Part shown: in pieces, positions 22,744-35,690 of the stretch
Position numbering within the stretch: the stretch's first letter is position 1
How the letters are laid out: every line of letters starts with the position of its first letter
Source: Aselliscus stoliczkanus
Taxonomy: Eukaryota > Chordata > Mammalia > Chiroptera > Hipposideridae
Assembly (NCBI GenBank): GCA_033961575.1
Contig: CM066729.1
Span: forward strand, 97,963,001-98,027,000
Reading direction: 5' to 3'
DNA length: 64,000 nucleotides
The notes under the pieces: generated by a model
Databases searched by the model: none
What the model saw: the letters and a program-made list of their open reading frames with translations, nothing else
What the model was told of the DNA's origin: nothing
Translations under genes and position numbers: made by a program

Positions 22744-25172
22744 AACAATAGAAGCGATTTTCCCTGTCAAGATGGTAGGGTAGGTGAACATTGTGCTTAT
22801 CTCTTCTCACAACCTCATCAAAATTACAACAGAACTACGAACAACCATTACTGAGAATTGCCTGAAGCCCTACAACAAGGATGTATAGAAGATGCCACCC
22901 AGAGACCGGTAGGAGGGGCAGAGACACAGAATGGGCTGCTCCCACAACTGCATGTGACCATTAAAAATCAGGAGGGATCTCTCAGCTGGGTAGGTTCCGA
23001 CCCTCCAGAGGGGCGAGGAGTCCCAGTCCCATGGTTCCATTGCCCAGGAGAGAAGTCCCCGTAGCTTCTGGCTGTGAAAACCACCAGAGATTATGGCTAA
23101 CTGAGAAAGGGGACAACTAGAGACCCACCCATTCCTCTTAAAGGACCTGTGCTCATACTTACTTGCTGGTTCACTCACTTTGAGTCCAGTGCCGGGGCAG
23201 CAGCTTGAAAGGTGCCAGGGACCTCCAGAGAGAAACTGAATAGTCTGGCTCTGTGGCAAGGACTAGCTTTCTTCCAGACAGAACTGCTGGCAGAATCTAT
23301 TGTTATTTTTTGGTTAATCCCTCACCCCTCCAGCATGCAGACACATTGGGCACCATATCTGAGTCTCCATTGCCCTGGGTAACAATCTTCGCCTGACCTG
23401 GTGATTCCCTGAGACCCAGTCTTACCCATCTTTTGGGCACACCCAAGCCCTTCCAGTGGCTTTTCGATACAAATGGCCTATCTTGACTCATGCTATGGAC
23501 TTTCCTAAAATCTCTCAAAAGTTCACAAAACCCAAACAATAGGATTTGGCATTGGCATGCCCCAAACTTCTTGCTGACCAGCCGCAAGCCTGCCACTAAC
23601 GGCACCCAGTCTTGGTTTGCAGCTTGGATTCTCCAGACACCTGCAAGCCCAGTGATCCACACTGGGCAGCCATCTACATACGGATTGTTTTGCAGCTTGT
23701 GCTAGGTAGCTCCAGGACATGCACATGCTGTGGCTGAATTTGGCCAGCACACACTGGTGCTGGCATGTCTGGTAACCAGCTTCAGATTGAGCTGGGACAT
23801 CACCCAGCCTCCTCCAAGGATGACACATCCAAAGGGCAGACTAGGCAGGAACAAGAGCCCTGCTGAAGCAAATCCTGCTCTGTAGGATGAGTCCCTGCAC
23901 AGCAGCTCCTCCTCTGTAGTCTGGACCAATGACAGAACCAATGAGCCCACAGGTCAGTCCCTCTAATTGACGTACAAAAAGCAACCAAGACTCAAGTACA
24001 AGAGGTGGGCACACACAACACACACGAGACACACCTAGAGCTCCTGGCTTAAGTGATGAGGAAGACTGCACCACTAGACCCCACAGGACTCCTACTACAT
24101 AAGGCCACTACTAAGCACAGGAGACATAGCAGCCCTGCCTAATATATAGAAAAAGAATTCAGCAAGGCAGCCAAAATGGGGAGAAAAGAAAGATGTCCTA
24201 AATAAAAGAACAGAACAAAGCTCCAGCAAAAGAACTAAACAAAATGGAGACAAGCAATCTGTCAGATGCAGAGTTCCAAACACTTGTTGTAAAGGTGCGC
24301 AAGAATCTCAGAGAGAACTTCAACAAAAAGAAAGGGAACATAAAAATGGAGGTAGAAAACATAAAAAAGAACCAGTTAGAAATGAAGAATACATTAGAAG
24401 GAATCAACATTAGATTAAATGAAGCAGAGGATTGAATCAGCAATTTAGAAGATAAGGTAACAGAAAACACTTAATTAGAACAGCAAAAAAGTAAAAAGAA
24501 TCCAAGAAAAAAAAAATGAGGATGGTTTAATGGGCCTCTGGGACAACATCAATCATACCAACATTCACATCACTGGGGTACCAGATGAAGAAGAGAGAGA
24601 GCAAGGAATTGAAAACCTATTTGAAGAAATAATGACAGCAAACACCCCTAACCCGGTGAAGAAAATAGATCTACAAACCCAGGGAGCACAGAGAGTCCCA
24701 AACAAGATGAACCCAAAGAGGCCAACACCAAGACATGTCATAATTAAAATGGCAAAGGTTAAAGACAAAGAGAGATTCTTAAAAGCTGTAAGAGAAAAGC
24801 AGCTATTTACACTAGTCAGTGGGATCACTTCTAAAATAATATAAATGTCTAACCAGTATCCTGTATACCTGAAATTAATATAAAATAATATTGAAGGTCA
24901 CATATAATTGAAAAATTAAAAAGGGGGCTAAAAAGGTGAAGAGAAATAAGAGGTCCAAATCTTCAGCTATAAATAAATAAGTCATGGGGATGTAATGTAC
25001 AGCATGGGGAATATAATCAATAATATTGCGATAGCGTAGTACGATGATGATGGCTGCTGGACTTATCATGGTGATCACTTCTTTAGGTACATAAGTTTAT
25101 AACAACCATGGTGTACAGCTGTAAATATATAATATTATATATTATATTTTAATAAAAAATCTTTTAAAAAGG
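22744..25172 (+). mobile_element. L1 derivative with ORF1 and 3'UTR and no ORF2 (HAL1-like), copy 3
   Basis: Begins with an L1-type 5' end (TCAAGATGGTAGGGTAGGTG), about 1.4 kb of 5'UTR closely parallel to copy 1 (both contain ATTACTGAGAATTGCCTGAAG-like and GGGAGGGAT.. segments), a decayed ORF1 (24176 to about 24811), then directly L1 3'UTR (TGGGATCACTTCTAAAATAA, ...CCTGAAATTAATATAAAA..., last unit to about 25165). Nothing recognisable of ORF2 lies between. A perfect 10-bp duplication agaatgtttt flanks it (22734-22743 and 25173-25182), so the 2.4-kb form inserted as a unit or was deleted afterwards. Confidence 0.82.
24176..24811 (+). pseudogene. L1 ORF1 pseudogene (copy 3)
   Basis: Homology starts at ATG 24176 (MGRKERCPK, then a stop). 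The 24244-24435 frame gives the coiled-coil part (METSNLSDAEFQTLVVK, QLEMKNTLEGINIRLNEAED). The 24530-24811 frame gives the RRM part (HITGVPDEEEREQGIENLFE, PTPRHVIIKMAKVKDKERFL). The C-terminal domain is missing because the sequence jumps to 3'UTR just after KAVREKQLFT. Stops and frameshifts abolish function. Confidence 0.85.
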
Positions 25173-25182
25173 AGAATGTTTT

Positions 25183-26150
25183 GTAAGTACCATTGTTACA
25201 GTAACAAATAAAGCACTTAAAGGGGTTATGTAGTTAAACCTAATTTAAAGGATCATCACGACCCTTAAATATTAAAATAGTATGGGTATTTATAAATTGT
25301 GCAGTTGCTTTTGATTTTTGCAGTTTTCATGATCCTGTGTAGTATCAGAGGTGAATTAAATGATAGTGAGTGGATAAATGGAAAGAATTTGATTATGGAA
25401 TTTGATACGCCTAGGTTAGGCCCAGACTTTCATGTACAAGCTATCATTCCTTGGGCAAAATTCCTAGTTTAGAAAATGAACAAAGAAATGAGCATGCCTG
25501 CCAGGATTTTTTAAAGGATTAATTGGATTATTTTGTTCATTCTAAAATATCTATGTTTCCTTACTGTGAAAGAAACAGTGCCAGACCCCTGTTATGTAGC
25601 AATAAACAAGACATTGAAGCTTAGTGAAGATATCAAAATGGAAATGAGACCCAGTATTAAAGCACTTCAGTCCTAAATTTAATAAGATGTGTTTAGGAGA
25701 GGAAAATTATTTTTCCTACCAGCCTTCTAGGTTTTTCAGCTGGGTGTCTATAAATTGGATAGAGAAAACACACATTAATAGGAGAGAAGCATACACAGGT
25801 ATTTAATTTAAGTTTTATGTGACATGGGAGCCTTCATAAGAGAATGAAGAACCACAGAAGCAGTAAAACCTGAGCATTTTCATACCAGGTTTAATGAAGA
25901 ATGGAAAGTCATGGAAAAATACGATAGTACCAAAGGATAGTAAAATGGATGAAAGGTAGCAAGGCCTGTTTGTTTAGATTCCTCTCAGCGGCCTTCCATT
26001 TTCAGAGGTAAGGATGCTCTCACATGAATGTCTTATGACCTGCTTCAGGGGAGAAGGGGGAGGTCAGAGTCCTTCCTCTATGGGCTTATTGTCAGATTCC
26101 TTCAGCTTGAAATATTTGAAGTGCTGTATTATTGAGTAGTGTATTCTGTT
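25183..26150. other. ROBO1 intron; 25750-26130 may be an old repeat
   Basis: Unique-looking, except 25770-26110 (ACAGGTATTTAATTTAAGTT, CATGGGAGCCTTCATAAGAG, CGGCCTTCCATTTTCAGAGG, GGAGAAGGGGGAGGTCAGAG), which resembles a dispersed repeat I cannot name. Confidence 0.4.
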
Positions 26151-26549
26151 TTTTTAAGATTTTTTTTTTAATTGGGGAATTGGGGGAGGGCAACAGTGTT
26201 GGGGAAGGGGAACAGCCAAGTTGTTGTCATTCAGTCTTAGTTGTGGAGGGTGCAGCTACCTCACCTCCAAGTCTAATTGCCATCCTGCCACCCTGCGGCA
26301 GCTCAGGGCGGCTCAGCTCAGTGTCAATCTTAGTTGTGGTGGGCATAGCCCACCATCCCATGAAAGAGTCTAACTGGCAACCTTGTTGTTAGGAGCACAT
26401 GCTCTCACCAGCTGAGCCATCCTGCCACCTCTTGGCAGCTCAGCAGCAGCTCAGCTCGGGCACAGCTCACTGACCCATGTGGGAATCGAACTGGCAACGC
26501 TGTTGCTCAGAGTCCACACTCTTAACCAACTGAGCCACTCGGCCGGCAC
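26151..26549 (-). mobile_element. Composite family-B SINE with more than one tRNA-like unit
   Basis: On the - strand: AGTGCCGGCCGAGTGGCTCAG head with GTTGGTTAAGAGTGTGGAC, B-box CCAGTTCGATTCCCACATGG, body with CTGCCAAGAGGTGGCAGGATG, then a second GGCTCAGCTGGTGAGAGCATG head-like unit, a third degenerate one, and the shared tail (CTAAGACTGAATGACAAC...CCCCAATTCCCCAATT) followed by A's. Confidence 0.82.
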
Positions 26550-26810
26550 TGGGTAATGTTTTCTGAACCCTCTATCATGTGTGATAAAGTCATTCAATAT
26601 CCATCATTTTTGTGCACCCACAGTGTACCAGATACAGCTTAGTAAGGGTCAATAGAGGGTGGAAGACATAACTGCTGCAAGAGGATGAGTTTGGGGGACT
26701 ATCTAGTAAACCACAATGAGTATAAGGTAAACCTAACCATCATGATTTTTTTTTTCCTGTCCAGTTCTGTAATTTAGAAAAATCATAGAATATGTACACT
26801 AAAAACTACT

Positions 26811-26944
26811 TTTTTTTTTTTTTAGCTGAGCCATCCTGCCACCTGTTGGCAGCTCAGCTTGGGCTGGGCATCAAACCGGTTACTTAGAGCTCAGCCCGCA
26901 CTCTTGAGCGAGCTCTTAACCAACTGAGCCACTCGGCCAGCCCC
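26811..26944 (-). mobile_element. Short family-B SINE
   Basis: - strand GGGGCTGGCCGAGTGGCTCAG head, GTTGGTTAAGAGCTCGCTCA, B-box region degraded, body CCAACAGGTGGCAGGATGGC, TCAGCT then A tail (T-run at 26811-26823). Short TSD aaaactact at 26802-26810 and 26945-26953. Confidence 0.9.
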
Positions 26945-26953
26945 AAAACTACT

Positions 26954-27214
26954 ATTTTTAAACCATCTTATTTTGCAAACATTTTTCTTTGAAGAGATGT
27001 TTAAACATTTACCAAAATCAAGGTAGATTTATGATAATGGGTTTTTCATCACTTTTAGTTAACAGTTTAATCTCATTATTTTAAGAAACAGATGAGAGTA
27101 AAATAAATAAACATCTATAAGTTGATGTAAAAATTCAACTAAATTTGTTTACTAACCTTTTTTTCCCCCTAAAGAAATAACTCAATTTAAAAACACTGCA
27201 TCCATCCTAAGGTG
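26954..27214. other. Intronic sequence
   Basis: Nothing recognised. Confidence 0.5.
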
Positions 27215-27495
27215 TTTTACTGATTTAGTGATTAAGAGCACTGAATTTAGAATTAAACTTATATGGTTTGTATCTTGGTTTTTGTACTTCTGTATCTCTT
27301 AGTTTTCTCATCAATAAAATGGTGATAATAAAAGTAGTAAACTTATATGGTCCTAGTTTTATCACCAATAAAATGGGGATAATAATAGTAATAAACTAAT
27401 GGTTCAGGTGGGAATTAATGAAATTAATGTATAACAAATCCTTATACCAATTCCTAGCATGGCATAACATACTCAGTAAATGTTAGTGTTATTAT
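27215..27495 (+). mobile_element. MIR with internal duplication
   Basis: MIR order on +: TTAGTGATTAAGAGCACTG, TTTTCTCATCAATAAAATGGTGATAATA, ..GGTGGGAATTAATGAAATTAATGTA, CTAGCATGGCATAACATACTCAGTAAATGTTAG. The CATCAATAAAATGGTGATAATA segment occurs twice (27301-27343 and 27355-27397). Confidence 0.85.
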
Positions 27496-27635
27496 TTAAA
27501 ACATGCACACACACTTTGAATAACCAATGAGTAAGTGTTAAGTATTTGGTTTTATTCGGTTATTATTGTATGGTATTCTAATAATGTACTTTAGGAATAT
27601 CTAATATAAAGCATAATTCTTGTCCTCAGGGTTTT

Positions 27636-27660
27636 TTTATGTTTTTTTTGTGGTTTTTTG

Positions 27661-27691
<31 letters not shown>

Positions 27692-27778
27692 GAGGGCAGT
27701 GTCACTGGCCCTCATATGTGGGACCCAAACCGGGGCCACTGACTTCCCAAGCCAGTGCTTAACCACCGCGCCACTCGG
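27636..27778 (-). mobile_element. Short family-A SINE with (TTTTG)n tail
   Basis: - strand: GCCGAGTGGCGCGGTGGTTA head, CGGTTTGGGTCCCACATATG B-box region, GGGCCAGTGACACTGCCCTC end, then (CAAAA)n tail. TSD cttgtcctcagggtttt (17 bp) at 27619-27635 and 27779-27795. Confidence 0.95.
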
Positions 27779-27795
27779 CTTGTCCTCAGGGTTTT

Positions 27796-28005
27796 AACAG
27801 AGCTTAGTGGTGAAAGTATTTTTTGACATCAGACTGGACTGGGATGGAATCCTGGTTCTCCCATAATAAGCAAAATATCCATTTCTCCATTTGTAAAATT
27901 GTGGAAACTCTGTTCATCAACCTTCGTGAGGATGAAATGCTGTTCCATTTTTAACACAAAGCCTTCCACAGACTAAATGCCAGATTATTAGCTATTGGTA
28001 GTAGA
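27796..28005 (+). mobile_element. MIR remnant
   Basis: GCTTAGTGGTGAAAGTATT, GGGATGGAATCCTGGTTCTCCCA, CCATTTCTCCATTTGTAAAATTG, TCGTGAGGATGAAATGCTGTT and AAAGCCTTCCACAGACTAAATG follow MIR order. Confidence 0.7.
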
Positions 28006-31000
28006 GAGATGAGAAATAATCACATGCAGAGTTATGTAATATATAAAGCAGGATGGTATTTAGTCCAATGTATGCTTTTCTGTTTTATAAAAACTATAGA
28101 CTCACTATATAACAAATCACCACTTAGAAAATTACAAAGATTAAAATCATTTATAATTTCACTACTCAGAATCTAATAATTGTTTGTTTTCTCTTTTTGC
28201 CTCTGCTGTGTGTATGTGTGTGCGTGCATGTGTGTGTTATGTGTTTTTGCACAATTAGAAACATATTTTACATTGCCCTTTCGCAAAGTATATTCTTAAG
28301 GATTTTACTTTAGAAAGTGGTAAATGATATTCCTCCAATAATTTACAAACATAATGAAGTAAAGTTGGCATGGTTACAAGTGTTTGGAAAATAGTAGGGC
28401 AATAAAGTTAAATGGATTTCTTTACTACAGGACTCTTCAATACTTTTAATATGCTAATGTATTTTGTAATTCTCCAAAGGGTGGCTATAATGCATAGATT
28501 TTTTTCAAACATAAATGTCTTTTTTTTAGCAAGTGCATAATTAGTTACTTTGATCTAGTGTTTTATGGAACATAGTGTTGGATACTGTCAAACTGTCATG
28601 TTTTTGTGTGTTTTTTCAACTAACATTTCATCTTTAGCATTTAATTTATGTGTAAAAAGAGCATCATATTTAATGTCTGTGTAATATTCCCTTTCAATGA
28701 GATGCCTATTTTAATAACGAGGCAAAGTTTTCACTTGAGAATGAGTAGTGTAGGTATTGAAAGTTTGAAATTCAAAGAGACCAAGCCTTAAATAGCCTAA
28801 ATAATATTTAGTTAGGTTCATATGAGCCAGAGTGAGGGGGTACTGAAGAAAAGCACTGTATCAAAAGGATGTCAGGTTGAAGCCATTTTTATGTTCCTCC
28901 AGGAGGAATTGTTTCCAATAATTTCATGGCTGCCTGACACTCTGAAGCAGACTTTTCTTTCCTATACAAATGATAGACTGACTGCTACATGCCTTTTTCC
29001 TTTGTTCAAGATCATTCTGAAGGATTGTTTTAAAACATTTACCTCAACTAAGCAGTTGCAAGGAGGAGGTTAGGAAAATTTATTCAGGCAAGTATATTTT
29101 AATCAAAGAAGTATTTGTTGGAAATGTGGTTAAAAGTGTAGTTGACCATGTTGTACAGATAGTAACTTTTTTACCTTTGAGCTGTAGCCCAAGGCTGTAG
29201 AAATGAATTATGAAATAAACAAATACAAATCAATAGGAGCTCTGTTTTTATTATTTCACTGGGAATTTCTGTACAATCTGAGAGCAACTTGCTGCAAGTT
29301 CAGCAGATGATTAAGTTTAACCTTGATCCTGAGCCAGCAAGATTGGCTTAGTTTCTATCAGCAAGGGATGTAAATTTACTGAAACACATTTTAATTGGCA
29401 TTTATGCAACATGTACACACAGATGCTGAATTCATTGAGAAATCCTGAGTGCCATCTGTTTAACTAGCTTTGCTGTCTATTAAACTGCATGGTAAAATGA
29501 GACTGCATCTCCTTGGCTTGCTCATGTATTTATCTTACACTATACAACATTTCCATGGTCACCTTATTAGTGTGATACTCTGATAGAAATTAATACTTAC
29601 TGTAATAATATAAAAATACACCTTGTTATATCTTTCCCTTTATGTGGACTATTTGAGACAATTTTTCTCCTCCTCTTTCCCTTAGTAAAAAAATGGGTTT
29701 CATAAAGTGGCTTTTTCTAAGTGAAAATAAATAATTTTTAGATTAAGGTAATGCTTAGTAAAACTGAGATTACTATGTATATATACAGAATTGTAAGTAC
29801 TTTTCTGTCAATTTTTCATAATAAATTTAATGTTTCCAAATTTTAAAACATTGCTTTTAAAATAGTCCTTTTAATCCTCCTGTGAAGTTTGACTTTCAAA
29901 TGAACTAACATTTTAAAATTAGTTTGTTCTCTCTTCTATATATAATTAACCCTTTAAATTAGACTTAGTTCCAAATGAAATAGTCATTTGCCTTCCCTGC
30001 AGATCTTGGGGTAGCAAACAACAATATCCCATTGTGATCTCCATATACAGACCTTGAAAGAAGGTCTGAAAGTACCATATGAATATTAATAGGGAAGTGT
30101 TCTTCTTTAGCTATGTAGCACCTTAACTATATATATGTGCACTCGCACACACACACGCATACACACACACACATCTGAACAATAAAAACACTGGTCTAAA
30201 ATGCACATTGGAAAAAATACATAAATGTACATCGATTTGTTGATGAAATGTTAAGATTGGAATCAAATTACAACTATACTTTCCTGACATATTAAGTCCT
30301 TTACTTTTTTAAGAAAAATCATCCAAGCCATCAAATTATTTTTTGTACTTTTCCTATTATACTAAAGTAAGTATTCAGCCTTAGGAGAGTTGTCAGTTGT
30401 TAGAGCTGTCATAATGACAGCATCAACCATTTATCAGTAGAGGCCTTCTATCTCAGTGACAGGCAGAGATTATGATGACATTGTTTTCAACCTAAATTCA
30501 TGAGCCTGAGAATGAAATTCCTAACCTTGGAAGGTTTTCAAAACTCAAAGTAAACAGATATAGTATCACATTTAAATGGTTGTTGAAGGGATAGATTTAG
30601 TTAATTTCTTCAGGTGGGTAATGCTTAATACAGTGCTATTACTTAGTATATTAATATAATTCCTTTCTAAGTGTTAGATTTCTGAAGCTGACCCAGGGGA
30701 ACCTATGAAATAAGAAGCCCCTCCCCAGTGAACCATTTTGAGAAAATCTTGTGTCTTTCAAGGACTTTCCATTCAATTTCCAGCTAGATCTGTTTCAGAA
30801 ACACACTCACTTTCATCTCATATTTATTTATTTATTTTTAATTAAAAGCTCTTTATTATCTTTGGATTCTGTTCTAGTTGTCAGTGAATAACGATAATCT
30901 AATTGAAAGTCAGTTGGCTTTCTTAACCTATTTGAGTTATTATAGCATTAAACAAATTACTTAACCTTCCTGAAGTCAAATTTTCCATGTGAAAAATGAA

Positions 31001-31259
31001 AGAGGCTTTGACTGAAAAGATCTTTAAGTCCCATTTAACAAAAATATTCTATTATCCCCCCCCCAATAAAAAAACAACCCACATATATAAAAGATCATAG
31101 ACTATAGATTGGGCTGCCTATCACTTACCTCTCTCATGCCTCCAAAATATAAAACTTTAGAACAACATATCACTATATTCTTCTCTGTTGAATTAAACTG
31201 AAAATCTCTGTAAAATTCTCCTGTGTTTTTATGAGAGTTATCTCTTGAAAATCCATATC
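28006..31259. other. ROBO1 intron, largely unique
   Basis: 28100-28720 contains old-repeat-like text (CATTTATAATTTCACTACTCAG, ATTTAATGTCTGTGTAATATTCCC). 28205-28240 and 30135-30175 are short GT/AC-rich tracts. 29190-29560 is repeat-free, of more even base composition and looks like a candidate conserved non-coding block. ORF 28822-29073 (83 codons) shows no domain. No exon found. Confidence 0.5.
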
Positions 31260-32145
<886 letters not shown>

Positions 32146-32146
32146 A

Positions 32147-32325
32147 TCATCGCTGGCTGAATGGCTCAGTTGGTTAAGAGCTTGCTCAAGAGTGTGATCT
32201 CTGAGCAACAGGGTTGCCGGTTCAGTCCCCGGCACAAGCTGAGCTGCCGCTGAGCTGCCAACAGGTGGCAGGATGGCTCAGCTAAAAAAAAATAATTAAT
32301 TAAAAAATAAATAAATAAGAAATAA
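32147..32325 (+). mobile_element. Family-B tRNA-derived SINE
   Basis: CGCTGGCTGAATGGCTCAGT head, GTTGGTTAAGAGCTTGCTCA, B-box GCCGGTTCAGTCCCC, body GAGCTGCCAACAGGTGGCAG, GATGGCTCAGCT, then A/T-rich (TAAA)-like tail. Possible short duplication ggatc.tc at both sides. It directly abuts the PRELID3B retrocopy. Confidence 0.9.
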
Positions 32326-32364
32326 ATTGGATCGTCCAAAATTAAAAAAGAAAAGAAAAAGAAA

Positions 32365-32790
32365 AAAATCCACATCCATTTGTGACAACATGGATGGAAT
32401 TTAAGCACATTATGCTAAGTGAGACAAGTCAGACAGAGAAAGACAAGTACTGTATGGTATCACTTATATGTGGAATCTAAAAAAAGACAAATTCATAAAA
32501 GCAGAGAGCAAAATGATAAGTTACCAGGGCTTGTGGGTTGTGGGGGCATAGGGCAGATGTTTAAGGGTACAAACTTGCAACAGTTAATAAGCTATAATGA
32601 TCTGATGCATAATATAATGAATATAGACAACAGTGTTGTACTGTAATTATGTAATATGATAAATATCACTCCAATGTCCATCATATTAGAATATATAAAT
32701 CTATCAAAGGAACAGGTTGAAGACCTTAAATTTATACAATGTTATATGTCAAATATAATAAATAAAAATAAATAAAACATTCTAAAGAGA
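32365..32790 (+). mobile_element. Older L1 3' end
   Basis: ORF2/3'UTR boundary text (ATTTGTGACAACATGGATGG, AAGTGAGACAAGTCAGACAG, CTTATATGTGGAATCTAAAA) followed by a 3'UTR different from that of the younger L1s (GCAACAGTTAATAAGCTATAATG, CAATGTTATATGTCAAATATAATAAATAAAAATAAAT). A 5'-truncated, older subfamily. Confidence 0.85.
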
Positions 32791-34789
32791 GAGAAAAAGA
32801 AGAGAAAGAAAATCGACATCCAAAACACAGCTTCTAGTTGCAGCTTCTAACTAAAATTAAATCCTCTAACATATAACCACTGCTTACACTTCCACCCTAT
32901 ATAAAACATTTATATTATGTACTAACCTAGATGATTAAACTTCTCACACTGTGTCTATGTATTTTAAATTCCTTTATGTGCTGATTTCCCATTGTTGAGG
33001 ACTAAGGTAAGAAGTGGGAAATGGGGTTGCAGGTATGCCATCCGGTAGGAGCTGAAAAGCATTGTGGGAGAGAGGGTTGCCTGCTGAGTTCTTGTGGAGT
33101 GAAGTCTGACGTATTAGCTGAATCATAGATGGACACTTAGTTTTTCAAGGGCTCACACATAGTAGAACTCAAACGTTTGTTTACTGAATTGAAAGAGGAA
33201 TAAACAAAAAGGCAGATCAGTGATATGGGGTTAACAGAGAAAGAGAGGACTGTTATTTTGTAGTCTCTTTGTAGGCATGTATTCTGACACTAATTGATGA
33301 AGACATATGACTGTAGTTATCTAAAACTTAGTTGCTTCAAAATATATTTCAATTTTGAATATAATCTGAAAGATTAAGGTATGAATTTCATTTTGATGGT
33401 AAAGATAATAAAGTATCACATTACTTATATTGGAGGAGGCAGTGTTCATGGATTAAAATATTATGAGCAGATTCGAAGTGCAGAAGGTCTTATGTATGTG
33501 CTGTAAATGTTTTTAGGAGTTTATTTTTTAGCCATGAAAGTACCAAAAAAAGAAAACCTACCAGAAATTAATTTACTAATTTGTTTTTTCTTATATTTTT
33601 ACTTTTGCTTATTTGTTTTATTTGTTATGCGAATTTATATGACCATATAATACCATCTAGGCTATTTTAATTGACTACCTTGACTTATAGCCAGCATTTA
33701 GCCTTGTTAGAAATGCAGTATTTTTAACTTTCTTTCAAGTATTACTTGAATCAATTAATTATAGAGATAGGAGCTGTCAATTATTTATAGTGTTTGGGAG
33801 TAAAATGCATGTTTCTTCTGTCACTTATCATATGGTATGGTGCTTATTTCAAATTCCATATTTAATTGCCTTTTTCAACATGTCTATGATCTCTTCAAAT
33901 TCTAGAACATTGTGTAATTACTGTTTGTGGTTTTGCCTTTGCTGGTTGTGATGCTTTTAAATGCCTTTCCTTTGATTCTTTTGTTTCTAAACAAAGAGAA
34001 ATAGTGTTATTTTCATTATTTAAATATTTAAACAGCATAAAGAATTTAATTGATAAAGACAATACAATTAGTCATCTTAAAATCTTATACTTTCAATCAG
34101 AAAAATTAAACATAGCTGATTTTTTTCTTATGTGAAATGTTGGTCATTACTTTTTATTTTTTTGGAAGCTAAAGAGAAAATCGTAATGTATAACTCAAGT
34201 GATTTTTTTTCTTCTAATTCTGACCTTGAGAACACAAAAGAAAAAAGTCACTGTAAGAAATGCTGCCACTGCATTTGTTCTGTGACATCATTCCATTAAA
34301 TGATCTGTATCCCAGATTATCATATGTTCACATAAAATTCTCTTTTGAAACAGTGAATTTAAAATGATTAAACAAACAAAAACAAATAGCAAATAGAAAC
34401 TTGATTGAGAGTTGGAGCAATAATGTGTTTTTAATTTCATTATTTCCTGCCTTTTGGTATTTAGGTCAAATGGGACGTTTGGTATTCTGCCATACTTTTT
34501 CTGTTTGACTAATAAATTATCTTTTTTTTTATATGACACAACGTTTTGCTCATTAAGACCATGGGATTGTTTCATGATATCTGTAAGTTCATAACTTCAT
34601 TTATATTAAATCGTAGGTCATTGTCAATTAAAATTAATTAAAGCGGACCCTTTATCTGCTTACCTAAAGATATCTGTTAAAAGGGTCGAAAAAGTATATT
34701 TACACCTAGGGGGGAGGGGGAAGGTTTTATAATTTCTTTAACAGAAAAAGGTAACCTTGCATTATTATTGATAAATATCCCCATTATTA
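32791..34789. other. ROBO1 intron, no recognised feature
   Basis: AT-rich unique-looking sequence; the 95-codon ORF at 34288-34575 (- strand) shows no domain and is probably chance. Confidence 0.55.
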
Positions 34790-35205
34790 TTTTTTTTTAA
34801 AGATTTTTTATTAGGGAATTGGGGGGAGGGGAACAGACAAGTTGTGGTCCTTTTTTGTAATTCAGTCTAGTTGTGGAGGACATTGCTTCACTGGCCCGTG
34901 TTGGTATCGTCATTGCACTCTTCCTGCATGAGGCAGTCACTCGCCGGCCTCTGGATGGACCCTCATGGCGGCTCTTGGCAGCTCACACCTGCTGCCGGCC
35001 ACTCACTGTAGCCTGTGGCAGCCCACTGCAGCAGCGGCTGCAGCCCACACCGTCACTGGGACTCACAGCAGCCCAGCTCCATGTGGAGCTGTTGTTCACC
35101 ACCTTAGCTGTAGAGGGCAGCGTAACTGGCCCTCATATGTGAGATCCAAACGGGGGCTTCTGGCTTCCCAAGCCAACTCTTAACCATCATGCCACTCGGC
35201 CAGCC
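34790..35205 (-). mobile_element. Long composite family-A SINE
   Basis: - strand: GGGCTGGCCGAGTGGCATGA head, GGTTAAGAGTTGGCTTGGGAAGCC, GGGCCAGTTACGCTGCCCTC, body with GTGAGTGGCCGGCAGCAGGTG, and the shared tail ending AATAAAAAATCTTT plus A's (T-run 34791-34798). Confidence 0.92.
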
Positions 35206-35681
35206 CAATAATTATCCCCATTTTGAAAATAAATATGAATTTCAATTTTGTAGATTTTTAATGGAATTAAGCTCTTTGAGATGGAATATACATGATTAAG
35301 GATAGATGCATCAAATTAACTTAACATCAAGTTTACTTTTAGAGTCCTGAATTTTGCAATGTGAAAAATATTCATTTTTGTCTATAGGAAGTTATAATAT
35401 TGATTTTAGTGAGGCTTTTAAATTATATTGTCTCCAAGTATGCTTTCTTTGGTCAAACTGAATTGTCATGAATGGCAACTTAGAAGATTGTGTGCTGTGA
35501 ATAACCAGTTTTTGTATATTCTTCCCATAGTTGATAGAGTATGTATGATTAAAAATTGATTGCTAAACTTGCCGTTCTTTGTTTATTTTTTATTACAACT
35601 CTTAGTTAAATGAAATGTTGGTATGGACAGGGAACTTGTATTACCTGTATGTCAAGGAGCATAGCAAACATTTATAAAACT
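35206..35681. other. Intronic sequence
   Basis: AT-rich, nothing recognised. Confidence 0.5.
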
Positions 35682-35690
35682 TGTTTATCA

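Noticed and set aside
22870..23259. 129-codon and neighbouring 119/101-codon - strand ORFs
   Set aside because: They lie within the 5'UTR of the L1 derivative at 22744 and show no protein resemblance.
25750..26130. Endogenous retrovirus LTR
   Set aside because: Some resemblance to dispersed-repeat text, but no TG...CA ends, primer site or paired copy visible; left unnamed.
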